This document shows positions 36,897-47,337 of a stretch of DNA of 64,000 nucleotides, piece after piece. The DNA comes from Parietichytrium sp. I65-24A (lineage: Eukaryota > Sar > Bigyra > Thraustochytrida > Thraustochytriidae). The notes under the pieces were generated by a model. That model did no database searches and was not told the origin of the DNA. It saw only the letters and a list, made by a program, of their open reading frames with translations. Numbering within the stretch: the first letter of the stretch is position 1; each line of letters starts with the position of its first letter. Both the position numbers and the translations under genes were made by a program. The stretch is taken from assembly GCA_012862575.1 (NCBI GenBank), contig BLSF01000060.1:181501-245500 (forward strand), in the 5' to 3' direction.

Positions 36897-38921
36897 TTAC
36901 ACTTTACGATTTCTCTTCCTACGAGCCCAGCGGCCGGTCGCCCGCTTTTCGCGGGCCATTTTAGAATCCTTCGAGCGAAATTTGCCGACGCCCTTCCTCT
37001 CCTTCCATTTCAGACGGCCTGCCGAACTCTTGTTAAAGCCTACATTGGCAGGTTTGAGCAAACCTTCCTTCGCCTTCAGTTCAGCTGGGAGCAAGTAAGA
37101 GGGAATTGTGGCGATGCTTGCCTTCACTTTTCGTTTGCGAATCGAGCCCTCATGCTTCAAGAGAACCAAGTCTGTCGGATTATCCTCAAAGTGAGCCTTC
37201 AGCCTTTCAGAGTTGAGCATTTCTTGTCGCAATTCCCTGAACCGAGCGTCTCTAATGCTGGCTTTTGTGACGGCTTTACGGATGTCTTCGACGCGGTACC
37301 GGAAGCCGTTGATCTCACTTAGGTTGAGCTCCAGGGGCGCTGGTTGATAAGTTTCGCCGACCTTGGGTTGCTTTTTCTGAATCTGCTCTAGCAACGCAGC
37401 CTCGGTCGGGTTCTTCGCACAAACGATTGTGAGTGCAGTGCCACTAAGACCGCCTCGGGCAGTTCTGCCAATGCGATGTGTGTACGAAGAGGCAGAGGGA
37501 GGGAAATCAAGATTGATCACAGTAGACACATTTTCAAAGTCGATTCCGCGAGCCACGCCAAAGTCGTCACCTTCGCCTTCAGCTCGCTCCTCGTCATCCT
37601 CGCCAGCTCCAAGCTTACGTTTCTTGTTTGCTTTGCTTTGGCCTTTCTTCTGTTTGCCACTGATTCGTTTTGTTTTCTCGTTTTTTCCACTGGTCTCCGT
37701 CTCGTCATCGTCTTCGGCCATAGGGGAGTCCTCTTCGCTTTCGTCTTCCTCGTCCGATTCAGCTTCCTCTTCTTCACCCTTCGCTTCCTCATCGTCATCG
37801 TCATCCTCATCGTCATCACCATCTTCTTCTTCGTCGTCGTTGTCTTCATCATCATCATCGTCGTCACCGTTGTCGCTGTCCTTGGCCTTTCCACTGCTCT
37901 TCGCTCCTCCTTTTAGCTTTTCCTCTTCAGCAATTTCCTTCTCAAGCTCCTCATTCTTAATATGCTGGTAAGTGACACCTTCATCTGTGGCAATCAGGTA
38001 GTCAAACATGCCGCGGTTGAACTCCTCGATAATGTGAAGACGGGAGCGAATTGGGAGCTCACTGTTAAGAATGGCTGCCTTGACGTGAAATTGCTCCAAC
38101 AAAAGCTTGGTGTAGTACGCTCTCTCAATGCTATTAACAAAAAACAAAGCCTTTCCAGAAACCAGGTTCAGGCGCAACAATGCAAAAAGCAGTAAGTCCT
38201 TGTCCTCCTCTGGAACTGTGCAATACCACTGAGCGAGGTTTCCATCCGAAACGCTTTCCTTGACCTTGACTACCATAGGATTGTTCAAAATGAGCTTCTT
38301 GAGGGCGAGGACCTCAGCGCTCAATGTCGCAGACATAAGTAAGGACTGCATGGTTCGTGGAAGCTGGGACACAATCAGGTCGACATCCTCCTGATACCCG
38401 TATGAGAAAATAAGATCCGCTTCATCTACTACTAAAGTCTCCACCGTCTCGCGCAATTTCAACTCACTCCCGGTCTGCTTTAGCAACGCTGCGAGCCGAC
38501 CAGGCGTAGAAATAATGACATCAGGTGCGCTCTTCAACCAGGTCTTTTGAATGTCTATCTTCTCGTTTGAGATGGCCACTACGCGAATGACGTCCTTGCA
38601 AAAATACATGAGCTCGGTCATGTGAGAGTGAATTTGGGCAACCAGCTCTTTGGTCGGAACCAGCACCACCGCCCGTGTCTCCGGAGCATGGCCGCCGTCC
38701 TCGTCTTTTGCCAACAGAATCTTATTGAGCAAAGGCAGGCAAAACGCCAAAGTCTTCCCTGAACCAGTCCGCGCGCTCACGAGCAAATCTTTTCCAGCAA
38801 GGGCGGAGGCCAACGTCTTTTGCTGCACTAGCGTGGGCTTCACGAACCCGCACTTCATCAACCCTTTGTCGAGGCGCTTGTCCAGGTCCAAGCCCAGCGA
38901 CTCAAAGGTTACCTCTGTCAT
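36897..38921 (-). CDS. DDX56: DEAD-box RNA helicase DDX56/Dbp9
   Basis: A 674-residue nucleolar-type helicase needed for 60S ribosomal subunit assembly (family knowledge). Motifs in order: FESLGLD and the Q-motif PTLVQQKTL (1-40), Walker A SARTGSGKT (49-57), PTKELV (89-94), STPGRL (138-143), VVDEADL (164-170), SAT (197-199) and HRIGRTARGG in motif VI. The LIATDEG block followed by a long insert before motif VI is typical of Dbp9/DDX56. Here the insert (about 335-480) is an extreme Asp/Glu/Ser/Lys-rich low-complexity tract coded by GAY/GAR repeats (about 37590-37870). The C-terminus is Lys/Arg-rich (ARRKRNRKV), fitting a nucleolar location. The ATG at 38921 immediately precedes the conserved FESLGL motif. 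Confidence 0.93.
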   Translation of the reverse strand: MTEVTFESLGLDLDKRLDKGLMKCGFVKPTLVQQKTLASALAGKDLLVSARTGSGKTLAFCLPLLNKILLAKDEDGGHAPETRAVVLVPTKELVAQIHSHMTELMYFCKDVIRVVAISNEKIDIQKTWLKSAPDVIISTPGRLAALLKQTGSELKLRETVETLVVDEADLIFSYGYQEDVDLIVSQLPRTMQSLLMSATLSAEVLALKKLILNNPMVVKVKESVSDGNLAQWYCTVPEEDKDLLLFALLRLNLVSGKALFFVNSIERAYYTKLLLEQFHVKAAILNSELPIRSRLHIIEEFNRGMFDYLIATDEGVTYQHIKNEELEKEIAEEEKLKGGAKSSGKAKDSDNGDDDDDDEDNDDEEEDGDDDEDDDDDEEAKGEEEEAESDEEDESEEDSPMAEDDDETETSGKNEKTKRISGKQKKGQSKANKKRKLGAGEDDEERAEGEGDDFGVARGIDFENVSTVINLDFPPSASSYTHRIGRTARGGLSGTALTIVCAKNPTEAALLEQIQKKQPKVGETYQPAPLELNLSEINGFRYRVEDIRKAVTKASIRDARFRELRQEMLNSERLKAHFEDNPTDLVLLKHEGSIRKRKVKASIATIPSYLLPAELKAKEGLLKPANVGFNKSSAGRLKWKERKGVGKFRSKDSKMAREKRATGRWARRKRNRKV

Positions 38922-39340
38922 TTTGGCGCCACCCCTCCGGTCACACCACTTATCGATCCTCCAACTTGGCCTGCGCTATTCTCCCACAGCGCAATCCCAC
39001 TTTTCTGCGACGGACAGCACTCCTGCGAACCCGAAACCGCTTAGGCTGCAGGATCAAAACTCTCACTCTCGTCCGCCCAACCAACCTGCCTTCGTCGTTT
39101 CAGTCGTCCACCTCGATTCTCCTTCTACTTGTCCTTCTTCTCTGCCACCAGTTGACCATCACCTATTTCCGTTCCGCAGGCCAACGTGGGGGCGCCTGTG
39201 ACGCGAGCGCAGATGGACGAGTCTAAACGTATGTAATTGTAATGAAACAACCTCTGTGACGCGTGTAGATACCGGTGAATAGGCGAATCTGCGTCACGGA
39301 GACGCACCAGTGAGTGACCGTTTCGAGATGACTTGGCCAG

Positions 39341-39401
39341 TTTTTGGTGTTTTTGGTGTTTTTGGTGTTTTTGGTGTTTTTGGTGTTTTTGGTGTTTTTG
39401 G
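39341..39401. repeat. Minisatellite of TTTTTGGTG units
   Basis: Six complete 9-base units and one partial unit stand head to tail without a mismatch. It sits in the spacer between the divergent DDX56 and coiled-coil genes. The lack of divergence suggests recent expansion. Confidence 0.9.
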
Positions 39402-40022
39402 TTCATCTTGAGTTTGAGATTGACTGCGAAGATAGTTTGGTTGCAGAGAAGCGATGGAAGTGATCTTGCGAGAGCCGCGATCGATCGGCTCCGCTCTGCT
39501 CTTCCCTACATCACTTTCTTCTTCAGTTTTTTTGTCATGAACAATCGCCTCACTTCAGAAGATGGTAGATGATTAGCTCCACAGACTGGCCGCGAGTAAC
39601 AGCGACGGTTTCATGGAAGCGAGTATCCTTGAGTCGCCTGAATTACAGTCAAAGCTCGTTCATTCATCCTCGCTGTTTCTTCTCTTGTTTATTTCATTTC
39701 ATGTATGATTTAATTCATTGAAATGAGTTTTTTATTGGTGCTGCAAGACAAGATTGCAAGCTCCGCCACGGTCCAGCAAGGCAACACGCAACACCTCGCC
39801 AAAACGTTGCATTGTATTATGCATTGCATTGCATTGCATTGGCATTGCATTTGTGGGTTTGCATTGGATGGAGTGAGCGAAAGATGAGCTACGCGGTAGA
39901 TAATGTTCATTGTTGATTGACAGTGAATGAAGAAGGGAAGGTGGATAAGAGGGGCTGTACGTTGTGCACTGTGCATTCTGTATTGTACATTGTCTACTCC
40001 TTTCCGCGCGTCGGAAAGGGCC

Positions 40023-40061
40023 AGCAGCAGCAGGAACAACAACAACAGCAGCAGCAGCAGT
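40023..40061. repeat. CAG/CAA trinucleotide repeat in a 5' leader
   Basis: CAG and CAA units alternate just upstream of the ATG at 40111, outside the chosen reading frame. Repeat length is likely to vary between strains. Confidence 0.75.
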
Positions 40062-40110
40062 CAGTGAACCGTTTGGCTCAATATAGGCTGGCGCTGAGAC
40101 CGTTGGCTGA

Positions 40111-41262
40111 ATGAAAGGCACTGCGGCAGGGAGAATGAAGCGAGGAGCAAGGCGCGAGACGGCTCTGACGGTGGAGACGGGAATGAACCCCGAGCTCGGG
40201 TCGGACTGCGAAGTGCTGATGGGCAAGCTGGAGATGCTGTTGCAGGAGTCTTCGGTTCACCTGTCGAAAACGGACGCCGCAGAGCACAACGCGAAGGGAA
40301 GGAATTGCCAGGCGAAGAGCCCCGCGAAGAGCCCCGCTGAGGCGGAGGGCTATGATAATTGGAGAGCAGTGGCGGAATCTCAGAAGGCGATCTTGCTCCA
40401 TGAGCAAAAGCGGGCCGTGGAGGAGAAAAGAAGAAACTCTCACATAATCACCGAATTTGCGAAAGAGAACGCAACGTTACTAGATACAATTGAGGAGTTG
40501 CGTCGCGAGGTAGCTACTCTGAAGGAGAAAAACAGCGAAGCAAACAACGAACGGGACGTACTGAAAGCTGAACTTCGCCACGAAACAGTCGAAGTGAAGC
40601 GGCTTCGAAAGCAAAACGATGTGCTCGTTCGAGCTGTGGAAAAGCTTTCCGAGAATGTTCCTCCGCATGTCAATGAGAAGATTCACCTGCTTGAGCAAGA
40701 GAACCGCACACTGACAAGCATCAACGCAGTTTTGAGAAGCACAATTGACTCAGCAAAGCTAAGGGAGGGACCTTCGTCAACACGAGATCGCGACGATGAC
40801 AGTGACAGCGAGGACTCTTCGTTCCACCGAGCAGCAGCCTTTCATCTAGGCAGTCCGATCCACGAGATGTCCTTGCGCCAAGCCTATGAGTCATTTGTCC
40901 AAGAGGAGCGTGCGGAAGTTTTGCTTACCGTCCCACGCGCGATGAACTCGCAGTCGAAGAAGGACTCGGGTTCACAATATTCCAAACGAGCGCTTCATGA
41001 GGTCCCCAGGCACGCAAGGGTGCGTGACCTGAGCGAGGAGGACTATGGCTTCCAGAGTGCCGAGGAAGACGACGATAGGGAGGAGTTGAACATGTCTTCC
41101 TATGAAGTAGAAGACACCGCCGAGAATATCCCAGCAAATGCAAATCGTGCAACGCATAGAAAAGAAGCAGCCCGCAAAAGCCCGCGGTCAAACACTGCGA
41201 AACACGGAGGCGCGCTGAGGACGTTTGGCTCCCGCGCAAATACTTCTGCGGCGACAGCTTGA
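40111..41262 (+). CDS. Coiled-coil protein, unknown function
   Basis: The ATG at 40111 follows an in-frame stop-containing repeat leader and gives 383 residues. The N-terminal 100 residues are basic and Ala/Lys-rich. Residues about 100-215 form a long heptad-patterned coiled coil (ENATLLDTIEELRREVATL, then VKRLRKQNDVLVRAVEKL and LLEQENRTLTSINAVLRSTI). The C-terminal 150 residues are Ser/Asp/Glu-rich and disordered, with acidic patches and a basic end. No enzymatic motif or membrane segment. It is probably a structural or scaffold protein; I do not recognise an orthologue. Confidence 0.65.
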   Translation: MKGTAAGRMKRGARRETALTVETGMNPELGSDCEVLMGKLEMLLQESSVHLSKTDAAEHNAKGRNCQAKSPAKSPAEAEGYDNWRAVAESQKAILLHEQKRAVEEKRRNSHIITEFAKENATLLDTIEELRREVATLKEKNSEANNERDVLKAELRHETVEVKRLRKQNDVLVRAVEKLSENVPPHVNEKIHLLEQENRTLTSINAVLRSTIDSAKLREGPSSTRDRDDDSDSEDSSFHRAAAFHLGSPIHEMSLRQAYESFVQEERAEVLLTVPRAMNSQSKKDSGSQYSKRALHEVPRHARVRDLSEEDYGFQSAEEDDDREELNMSSYEVEDTAENIPANANRATHRKEAARKSPRSNTAKHGGALRTFGSRANTSAATA

Positions 41263-41696
41263 ACTCGACTAAGTACCGTGGTGTCTCTAGTCGCGTGTTT
41301 TATTTTCCAAACTGGAAAACATAGGGAAAATGTTGCCATTTCAATTGACAGTGAAAGAACATGAGCATAATTCTTTGCCAGCCGAGTCTGCGAAGAGTGG
41401 GATTTTATTATTTGTCTTGCAGCTTGGTGCGAGTGTACGTGCTGATAATAATAATAAGAAAAGCAACAATTATGTATTTTTTTGTTTTAGCAAGGCAGAG
41501 AGAAAGGCTGTATCCTGCATTTCGTCCTTGACCCGCAGCATCTTCGAAGCATGAAAAGACTTTGGCATTACGCGCACTGCTGCCAAATCGCTAAATGTCC
41601 TTCAAGCACCGTGTTCAGTCAGATGTGCAGTGATTTGGTTTTCTCAAGAAATACGGATTGGCATCGTTCAACCGCGAGCCAGGCCACAACCTTTGC
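41263..41696. other. Convergent 3' spacer
   Basis: A/T-rich 3' region shared by the coiled-coil gene and COPI gamma, including an AATAATAATAAGAAAAG tract near 41445-41462. No gene seen. Confidence 0.55.
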
Positions 41697-44450
41697 TTAG
41701 CCAGTGATGCGGTCCATAATAAGCTGGGAGATCTCGCCATCATCGCAACGAACACCAATCTTGAGGTTCACACCTGAACCTGAAGGGTTGAGCGCAAAGT
41801 TTGCCCGAACCAAAACCTTTGCGCCGCCAAGGAACGTTCCCGACATCAGAACATTCTGAGTGGTCGCATTGCTTTGCACTGCGTCGGTACCCTCGCATGG
41901 CCGCAAACCGAGGTAATTGATGATTTCGCTAATGGCAGCCTTGAGGGTTTTTTGCTCCAGCTTGAGGATTTCGAGAATCTCGTTCTCCTTTGAAATTGCC
42001 TCCCAGACACTCTTAAAGTTGTTGACCTGCGTGCTCGCCACGAAATCTGTAACGGTAAGCTCCACTTCTTCCAGAGGGTAGTCCTCCTCTTCGCCTTCAT
42101 CTTCTGGGTCATAAGGCTGGAAGGTGGTTGCGTCGCATTCCACAACGTTGAAGTGGAGCTCCACGGTAAAGTTTGCCATATACATCTCTTCAGGCCGCTT
42201 CAGAAGCAAGTACACCCTGCCCGGCTCGGCGTACTTTAATGACTCCGCCTTCTTGGTGAACAACACCTCCCACTGGTCGCATTCAGGGTCCTCGACAAGT
42301 ACCTTGACGTTCTTGAGGAGCTGATCATTCAAAGTATTGGTGACATTGAACTGCAAAACCAAGTGCTCTGGGAAGATATGCTTGACACAAGATACCAAGT
42401 ACTCTGCCTCGTTTTCTGTAAGCTCCACGGCTTTGGACGACCTGAAGAGAGGACCAAGGTTTGCAAACTCTGGGATCTGGTACAGCTCCTCAACGTACGA
42501 GACTTCCGCTGCAGCGGGTGGCGGCTCCACAGCCGCACTGAGACCAGCATCGAGTGGGGACGCGGACTCCTTTGGTGGAGGTGGAGCGGAGGACTCTACG
42601 TGTGGGAGAGCGTCCAAAGTCAGGGGTCCGGGTGCTGGCCTCTGGCGGTAGAGCTCAACAGAGCGCATGAGGCTGGAAGGATCGAAGCTTAATGGGTCGA
42701 CAAGAATCGACGTGTTCGAACTGGTTCCGTCCTGGATGTTCTTGAGGATACATAGACAAATGGTGGCACGGTCGCGAACCTCGTCATCGTCATCGTTCTG
42801 AGAGCGTTCAAGCAGAGATATGATGCTAGAAGTCAGAGATGGAACCTGAGACCCAAACTTGCCAAGAGCAGACACCGCCGCAGCGCGAACATGGGCGTTC
42901 TCCAAAATGATACGGTTGTAGATAAAGCGAATGTATTTTGCGGGGTGGCTAGTGGTCGGGCCAAGCTCGCCCAGAACATGAAGGATCTGAGCTGACAAGG
43001 ATGTGAACTCACAGTCCTCAATGAACTCGCAAAGGTGAAAGAGGCCAGCTTCCTTTGCGTTCGGGATCTTCTCGATGAGCTCCAAGATGGTGTCCACGAC
43101 CACCTTCTTAAACTCGAACCCGCCTTCATCGCGGAGAATAGAGCTCAAGAAGATGAGAAGAATACGCTGCTTGGATGGGTATTTAATGCAGAGCGCACGT
43201 ACAGCGTGTACCACGACGATCTTAAACTCATCAGCAATGTCGGTGATGAACCCGGAGATTTGCTTCATGAGCTTATCGATGGAGCCTTCGGAGCCGGTCT
43301 TGAGCAACGTGGTGATTGCAAGAGTTGCAATGCTCTTATTGCTGTCCTGAATGAGCGCCTCCATGTCCTCGTTCGCGCGGGTGATCACGTTAGGGTGCTT
43401 CATTGCCACCTCGTTGAGGGTGCGTACAGCCGCAAAGCGAAGGCTCGGCCTCGGAGAGCTGAGGAACAGCTGCAAAACAGTGATTGCTGGCATGATGTCC
43501 TGTGGCGCTACTTCTGGGAGGCGGCACATTGCCCTAGCGGCTTCAAGGATGACCATCTCGCTCTTGTGGTGCAAGCAAGACTCGATAAACTCGTACGCGG
43601 TGCGAGCATTGGTGGCCGCCAAATCGTCGTGCAGGAGTTTGGAAGTATATCTAATCAAGAGACACATGGCCAACGGGGAGTGGAGCGTATTCTTCGAGTA
43701 CTGCTGCACGATGCGGCCAACAGCAAGCTTGTCATGCGACTTGATTGAGTATAGAAGCGAGAGGGCCTGGAACTGAACCATCTCGTTGCGGTTATTCACG
43801 GTTTCCTGGACCTCGTTCACCCAGCGCCTCACGATCTCTAACTTTTGCGCATCAGGAACCATTTGGTTTCCGCAAATAAGCGCGGAAGCTGCAACAAGGG
43901 CGCTCTTATCGACTACTGCCTGCTTGATGTAACGGTCAATCTGGCCAAGAATGGACGCATTGATAATCTTACACAGCACGCGGATTGCATTCGCGCGGTA
44001 CAGATCTACATTCGAATTCATATCCTTGGTCAAGCTCTGTACCACAATGATGACATTCTCGGGGTCGGTGCTCTCAGCCACCTCCTTGATGAAGAGGTAG
44101 GTCATCCGCCTCAAGGCAGTGTTCTGACTCTGAAACAGCTTGGTAACGGCAAAGAACACCGACTCAGCATCCCTACCCTCAAATTGCTCTCCTTGCGCGA
44201 GGAGGTACAGCAATTTGGTGATCAACAAACAGCATTTTCCAGGCTCTAGCTTCACAACTTGAGGGCTGTTAAATGCTGCAGATGCTTCCTGCAGAACGGC
44301 GCTCTTCTCCAGTCCTGCATAAGGACTGATAACGGCTTCGTCATCCTCGCTCTTCGCCTTGTCGCCGCGCATCGAGTTGAACTCCTTCATCATGGTCGAT
44401 ACCAGGCTGCTTCCGCCCTGCATCTCTTCCTCCGCTGGTGGGGCACTCAT
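41697..44450 (-). CDS. COPG: Coatomer subunit gamma (COPI)
   Basis: A 917-residue protein, a typical length for gamma-COP. The N-terminal adaptin-like HEAT solenoid (about 1-600) includes the near-invariant CCLLITKLLYLLAQGE and TALRRMTYLFIKE helices, FLSSILRDEGGFEFKK, and ATSHPAKYIRFIYNR-type positions. A Pro/Ala/Glu linker (about 605-650) leads to the two-part appendage domain with EYLVSCVKHIFPEH, LQFNVTNTLNDQLLKNV and GVNLKIGVRCDDGEIS near the C-terminus. Gamma-COP is in the F-subcomplex of coatomer. It binds Arf1, p24 and dilysine tails and drives Golgi-to-ER retrograde transport. Start at the ATG at 44450 (MSAPPAEEE). All segments are present with no sign of damage. Confidence 0.95.
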   Translation of the reverse strand: MSAPPAEEEMQGGSSLVSTMMKEFNSMRGDKAKSEDDEAVISPYAGLEKSAVLQEASAAFNSPQVVKLEPGKCCLLITKLLYLLAQGEQFEGRDAESVFFAVTKLFQSQNTALRRMTYLFIKEVAESTDPENVIIVVQSLTKDMNSNVDLYRANAIRVLCKIINASILGQIDRYIKQAVVDKSALVAASALICGNQMVPDAQKLEIVRRWVNEVQETVNNRNEMVQFQALSLLYSIKSHDKLAVGRIVQQYSKNTLHSPLAMCLLIRYTSKLLHDDLAATNARTAYEFIESCLHHKSEMVILEAARAMCRLPEVAPQDIMPAITVLQLFLSSPRPSLRFAAVRTLNEVAMKHPNVITRANEDMEALIQDSNKSIATLAITTLLKTGSEGSIDKLMKQISGFITDIADEFKIVVVHAVRALCIKYPSKQRILLIFLSSILRDEGGFEFKKVVVDTILELIEKIPNAKEAGLFHLCEFIEDCEFTSLSAQILHVLGELGPTTSHPAKYIRFIYNRIILENAHVRAAAVSALGKFGSQVPSLTSSIISLLERSQNDDDDEVRDRATICLCILKNIQDGTSSNTSILVDPLSFDPSSLMRSVELYRQRPAPGPLTLDALPHVESSAPPPPKESASPLDAGLSAAVEPPPAAAEVSYVEELYQIPEFANLGPLFRSSKAVELTENEAEYLVSCVKHIFPEHLVLQFNVTNTLNDQLLKNVKVLVEDPECDQWEVLFTKKAESLKYAEPGRVYLLLKRPEEMYMANFTVELHFNVVECDATTFQPYDPEDEGEEEDYPLEEVELTVTDFVASTQVNNFKSVWEAISKENEILEILKLEQKTLKAAISEIINYLGLRPCEGTDAVQSNATTQNVLMSGTFLGGAKVLVRANFALNPSGSGVNLKIGVRCDDGEISQLIMDRITG

Positions 44451-45783
44451 TTTGCCGCTCTTCCCGAACTCTTCACCGAAAGCTTTAACTGCTGGGTTGC
44501 ACCCCGAACTATCTATGGCAGGCGAACAAAATACCCAAATATGGAGTTGCGCACCACATTTTCATCGCAAAGGCACCACACAAATTCACAAATACGTCAG
44601 CCCACCTCCTAAGCGCTCATCATTTCCTCCCCTCCACGCAGCTCAGGTCGCTCCTCGCGAGCGTACTCATAGCTCCTTCCAACAACAGATCACTCACCAA
44701 CTCACCTCAAAGGAGACACGCTGCGCGAGACAGTGAAAATAACAATCAAGCTTAATCCCAGAGCCAGTCAGACGTCTGATTGGCTGCAAAGCCCTGGTGT
44801 CCTCGCCGCGTACCCTTCGCGATTTGCCCAGCTTCTGCCTTCTTCTCTGGATCCGGCTAAGGGTGCCTTTGGCTGTTGGATACGGTGTTGAGCGAGCGGC
44901 AGAGTGCGTGAGATTTGCTCTCGTGAAACGCTCTACTGACCCCGCTACGTGGCGTCTTGCTGACTTGATGTCACAGAGGCCGTTTACATGTGCGTCTAAT
45001 ACAAGATCATTCAGCATTTGGCTAGCCAGATAGTCCATTAATCTTTACATTTTGTGTATGGACATTTTCTGAATTCTGCTAGTTCCACTTTCTTTCCAAA
45101 TACACTTTTGTCACTAAGAACTAATACGAAGAGCAGTACGTCGCATAGACACATAGGTTCGAATTTAGACAAAGTCAAAATAGGGTTAAAATTGAACTCC
45201 ACGTGGTCCTTGAACATTCGCAGCCATAGTGGATGTAGCCTATCAATGTCCCTATCAGCATGCTAAGACAGTAACAGATCCTCTTGCACTGGCTTCAAGG
45301 AGGCAATATGACACAAGACTCTCGCATTGCAAAAGATTTCTGTGACGTGGTTGATGTGGTTGATTGATGTGGTTGACGTGGTCTTCTTGGTTCTCACTGT
45401 TTGGAACCTGATAGCGTAAAGGTAAATCCTGTTCACTGACATCCTTTCATCAGAATCAGCAAGCGTCGAGAAACCCATGGTCAGTCACTTCGAGTGAGTG
45501 AAGAGTCAAGAGCAGAAATTGCGTTTCGTCGAAGCGTCCCCTGGTCCGGGAAACTAGAAGGCTTGTTCTGCTGAGGCTGGGAGTTCACAACACAAGAACC
45601 AATTAAATTTTTCAGCCTCTGTTGCTACTATCCAAATCGAAATGGCACCATCAAAAAAAAAACAATAAAATTGAAAGTGTGAGTGAACGTTACGAATCGT
45701 GATTACCAAATGAGCAACAGGGCGGAACGAAAGAAAGTTGCCCCTCGCTTCGAAAGGTCGGTCTTTAAATTTTCAAAAATAAA
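44451..45783. other. 1.3-kb spacer between COPI gamma and JmjC genes
   Basis: Both neighbours are on the minus strand. GATGTGGTT-type units occur near 45345-45385 and an A run near 45652-45662. The small frames found have no protein-like composition. No supported gene. Confidence 0.5.
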
Positions 45784-47337
45784 TTACGATTTCAATGGAG
45801 AGGCAAAGTCAGGTATCCACGGATAGGATTCCAAGTCGCAGCGCATCTGACAGTCAGGACAAGGGAAAGGTTTTTTGAAGATCGGTTTGAACCAGTAGTT
45901 GAAAGCCAAGTTGAGGTCGCCTAAAGCCTCAGAAACAACATGATGCCACCAGAACCCTGGCACAAATATTGCGTCCCCTGCGTCAACTTTACAGGTCAGA
46001 TTTTTTTCGACAGTATTTGGGTTGTTCATTAGCAGGTCGTCCAAAGGGGTATTCACAATGGATGTAGACTGAGATATCCTTTCGCGATGAACCTGCTGAG
46101 TATTGTCTTGGTAGAGCCCAAAGTGAGCCTCCCGCAAATGACCTTCTTTCAGCTTCGCGCTGGCTTCTGGAGGGAAGAGCGTAAACTCCTTCGAACCCTC
46201 GACTTGAAACAAAAAGTTCTCGTAAGCGTCAAAGTGCGTGCAACCTATAGTTTTACCTGAGGAAATCCATATATTCTCCAGTTGAAGGTTGTCAAGGAGA
46301 AGACGGAAAGGGGTCTCCGGGGTTCTGCTCAACTGCACCAAAGACTTGAGTTGTCCAGCGAGCTGAAAGTATTCCACGTACATTGAGGTGTTCGACTGCT
46401 CAGAAAAACTATCCAAGAGTTGTCCGAGCTTCATGGTTGTATGAGCTGGGCGAACGAGTACCTTCTCGGCATCTGAGAGTGCATTCTTCACATGTTGAGG
46501 GACCGTATCGTTTGCTGAAGCCGCATCAGCCCACGCACCTAAAGGCTCGGTACACTCAAAGTAACCGTAGCCGTCACCTTGGCGAGGCACGACCTTAAGC
46601 CCTACATCTGCGCTGCGATATGGTTCTGAGCTCAGCAAGGATTTGTTTAAAGACGCGCTCCCGTGGAGCCACTGCTCGACAGCGCCTTTGAGAATCACTG
46701 GCTTCGATCTCAAAAGATACTCTTCTAAAAACTCCTTCAGCTGTACGTTTGACGCATCGATCTCCTCGCACTCGAACTCGGCGCCTATTTTGTATAGCTG
46801 GCCAAGCAGAGCGTTTTCGGCGGATCCTTGCGCTCCGAGGCTCCCATCCAGTTTTCTGTCCAGGGAAAACGACGTATTGATTTTCGTCACAAGATCTGCG
46901 GAGTCGGGCCTTGCGGCAATTGTGGTGGGAGCTGGCAGCTTGGTTGTCGTGAAACCCCACGAGTTTGCTCCGTAGCTCCCAAGCATATCCAAGGTGGACT
47001 CGCTGAGCAAGCATTTGAACGCCTCTTCGTCCCTCTTATACAGGTAGACCTCCCAGCTGCCAGGCGACCAGCAGTCAGAACAGATCAAAAATTGAACATC
47101 CTCTCCCTCATAAGCCTTTGACACCTTTTCGACTTCCGCCTGCGCCCTTGCGCTCGCTACGACTGTGTGTGTTTTCCGTCTCAAGAGGATTCTGCTCACT
47201 TGGACCACGTTCCACGTCCGCTCAGGTGGCAAACTTGAATACAACTCGCTGCAGCCGGTGTCAAAGGCTTCCCCAAGCCGCACTGGCAGCTGCAAAAGCA
47301 GTGCTAAAACCACGTACTTGAAGACGTTGTAGCCCAT
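45784..47337 (-). CDS. JmjC (cupin-8) dioxygenase-like protein with signal peptide
   Basis: The ATG at 47337 gives 517 residues; the frame extends eight codons to a GTG. The N-terminus (about 3-25, VFKYVVLALLLQLPVRLGEA) is a good signal peptide. The middle contains SKPVILKGAVEQWL, the usual opening of cupin-8/JmjC domains. The iron site is then visible: HFD (His368, Asp370) in GCTHFDAYENFLFQVEG, and a distal His in FVPGFWWHHVVS (His465 or 466), with Lys383 in GSKEFTLFPP. NYWFKP closes the barrel. A Cys-rich tail (CPDCQMRC, about 493-500) follows. The family hydroxylates or demethylates proteins using 2-oxoglutarate and Fe(II). The signal peptide points to the secretory pathway, unlike histone demethylases. 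Substrate unknown. Confidence 0.82.
   Translation of the reverse strand: MGYNVFKYVVLALLLQLPVRLGEAFDTGCSELYSSLPPERTWNVVQVSRILLRRKTHTVVASARAQAEVEKVSKAYEGEDVQFLICSDCWSPGSWEVYLYKRDEEAFKCLLSESTLDMLGSYGANSWGFTTTKLPAPTTIAARPDSADLVTKINTSFSLDRKLDGSLGAQGSAENALLGQLYKIGAEFECEEIDASNVQLKEFLEEYLLRSKPVILKGAVEQWLHGSASLNKSLLSSEPYRSADVGLKVVPRQGDGYGYFECTEPLGAWADAASANDTVPQHVKNALSDAEKVLVRPAHTTMKLGQLLDSFSEQSNTSMYVEYFQLAGQLKSLVQLSRTPETPFRLLLDNLQLENIWISSGKTIGCTHFDAYENFLFQVEGSKEFTLFPPEASAKLKEGHLREAHFGLYQDNTQQVHRERISQSTSIVNTPLDDLLMNNPNTVEKNLTCKVDAGDAIFVPGFWWHHVVSEALGDLNLAFNYWFKPIFKKPFPCPDCQMRCDLESYPWIPDFASPLKS

Larger units (their letters stand above)
38922..40110. other. Divergent spacer rich in short repeats
   Basis: Holds the TTTTTGGTG minisatellite, a GCATT run near 39815-39848 and a CAG/CAA run near 40023-40061 in the probable 5' leader of the coiled-coil gene. 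No supported gene. Confidence 0.6.

Noticed and set aside
37429-37971. Plus-strand Ser-rich frames opposite the DDX56 acidic insert
   Set aside because: They are antisense translations of GAY/GAR repeats in DDX56.
43035-43748. Plus-strand frames of over 200 codons opposite COPI gamma
   Set aside because: Antisense shadow; COPI gamma is unambiguous.
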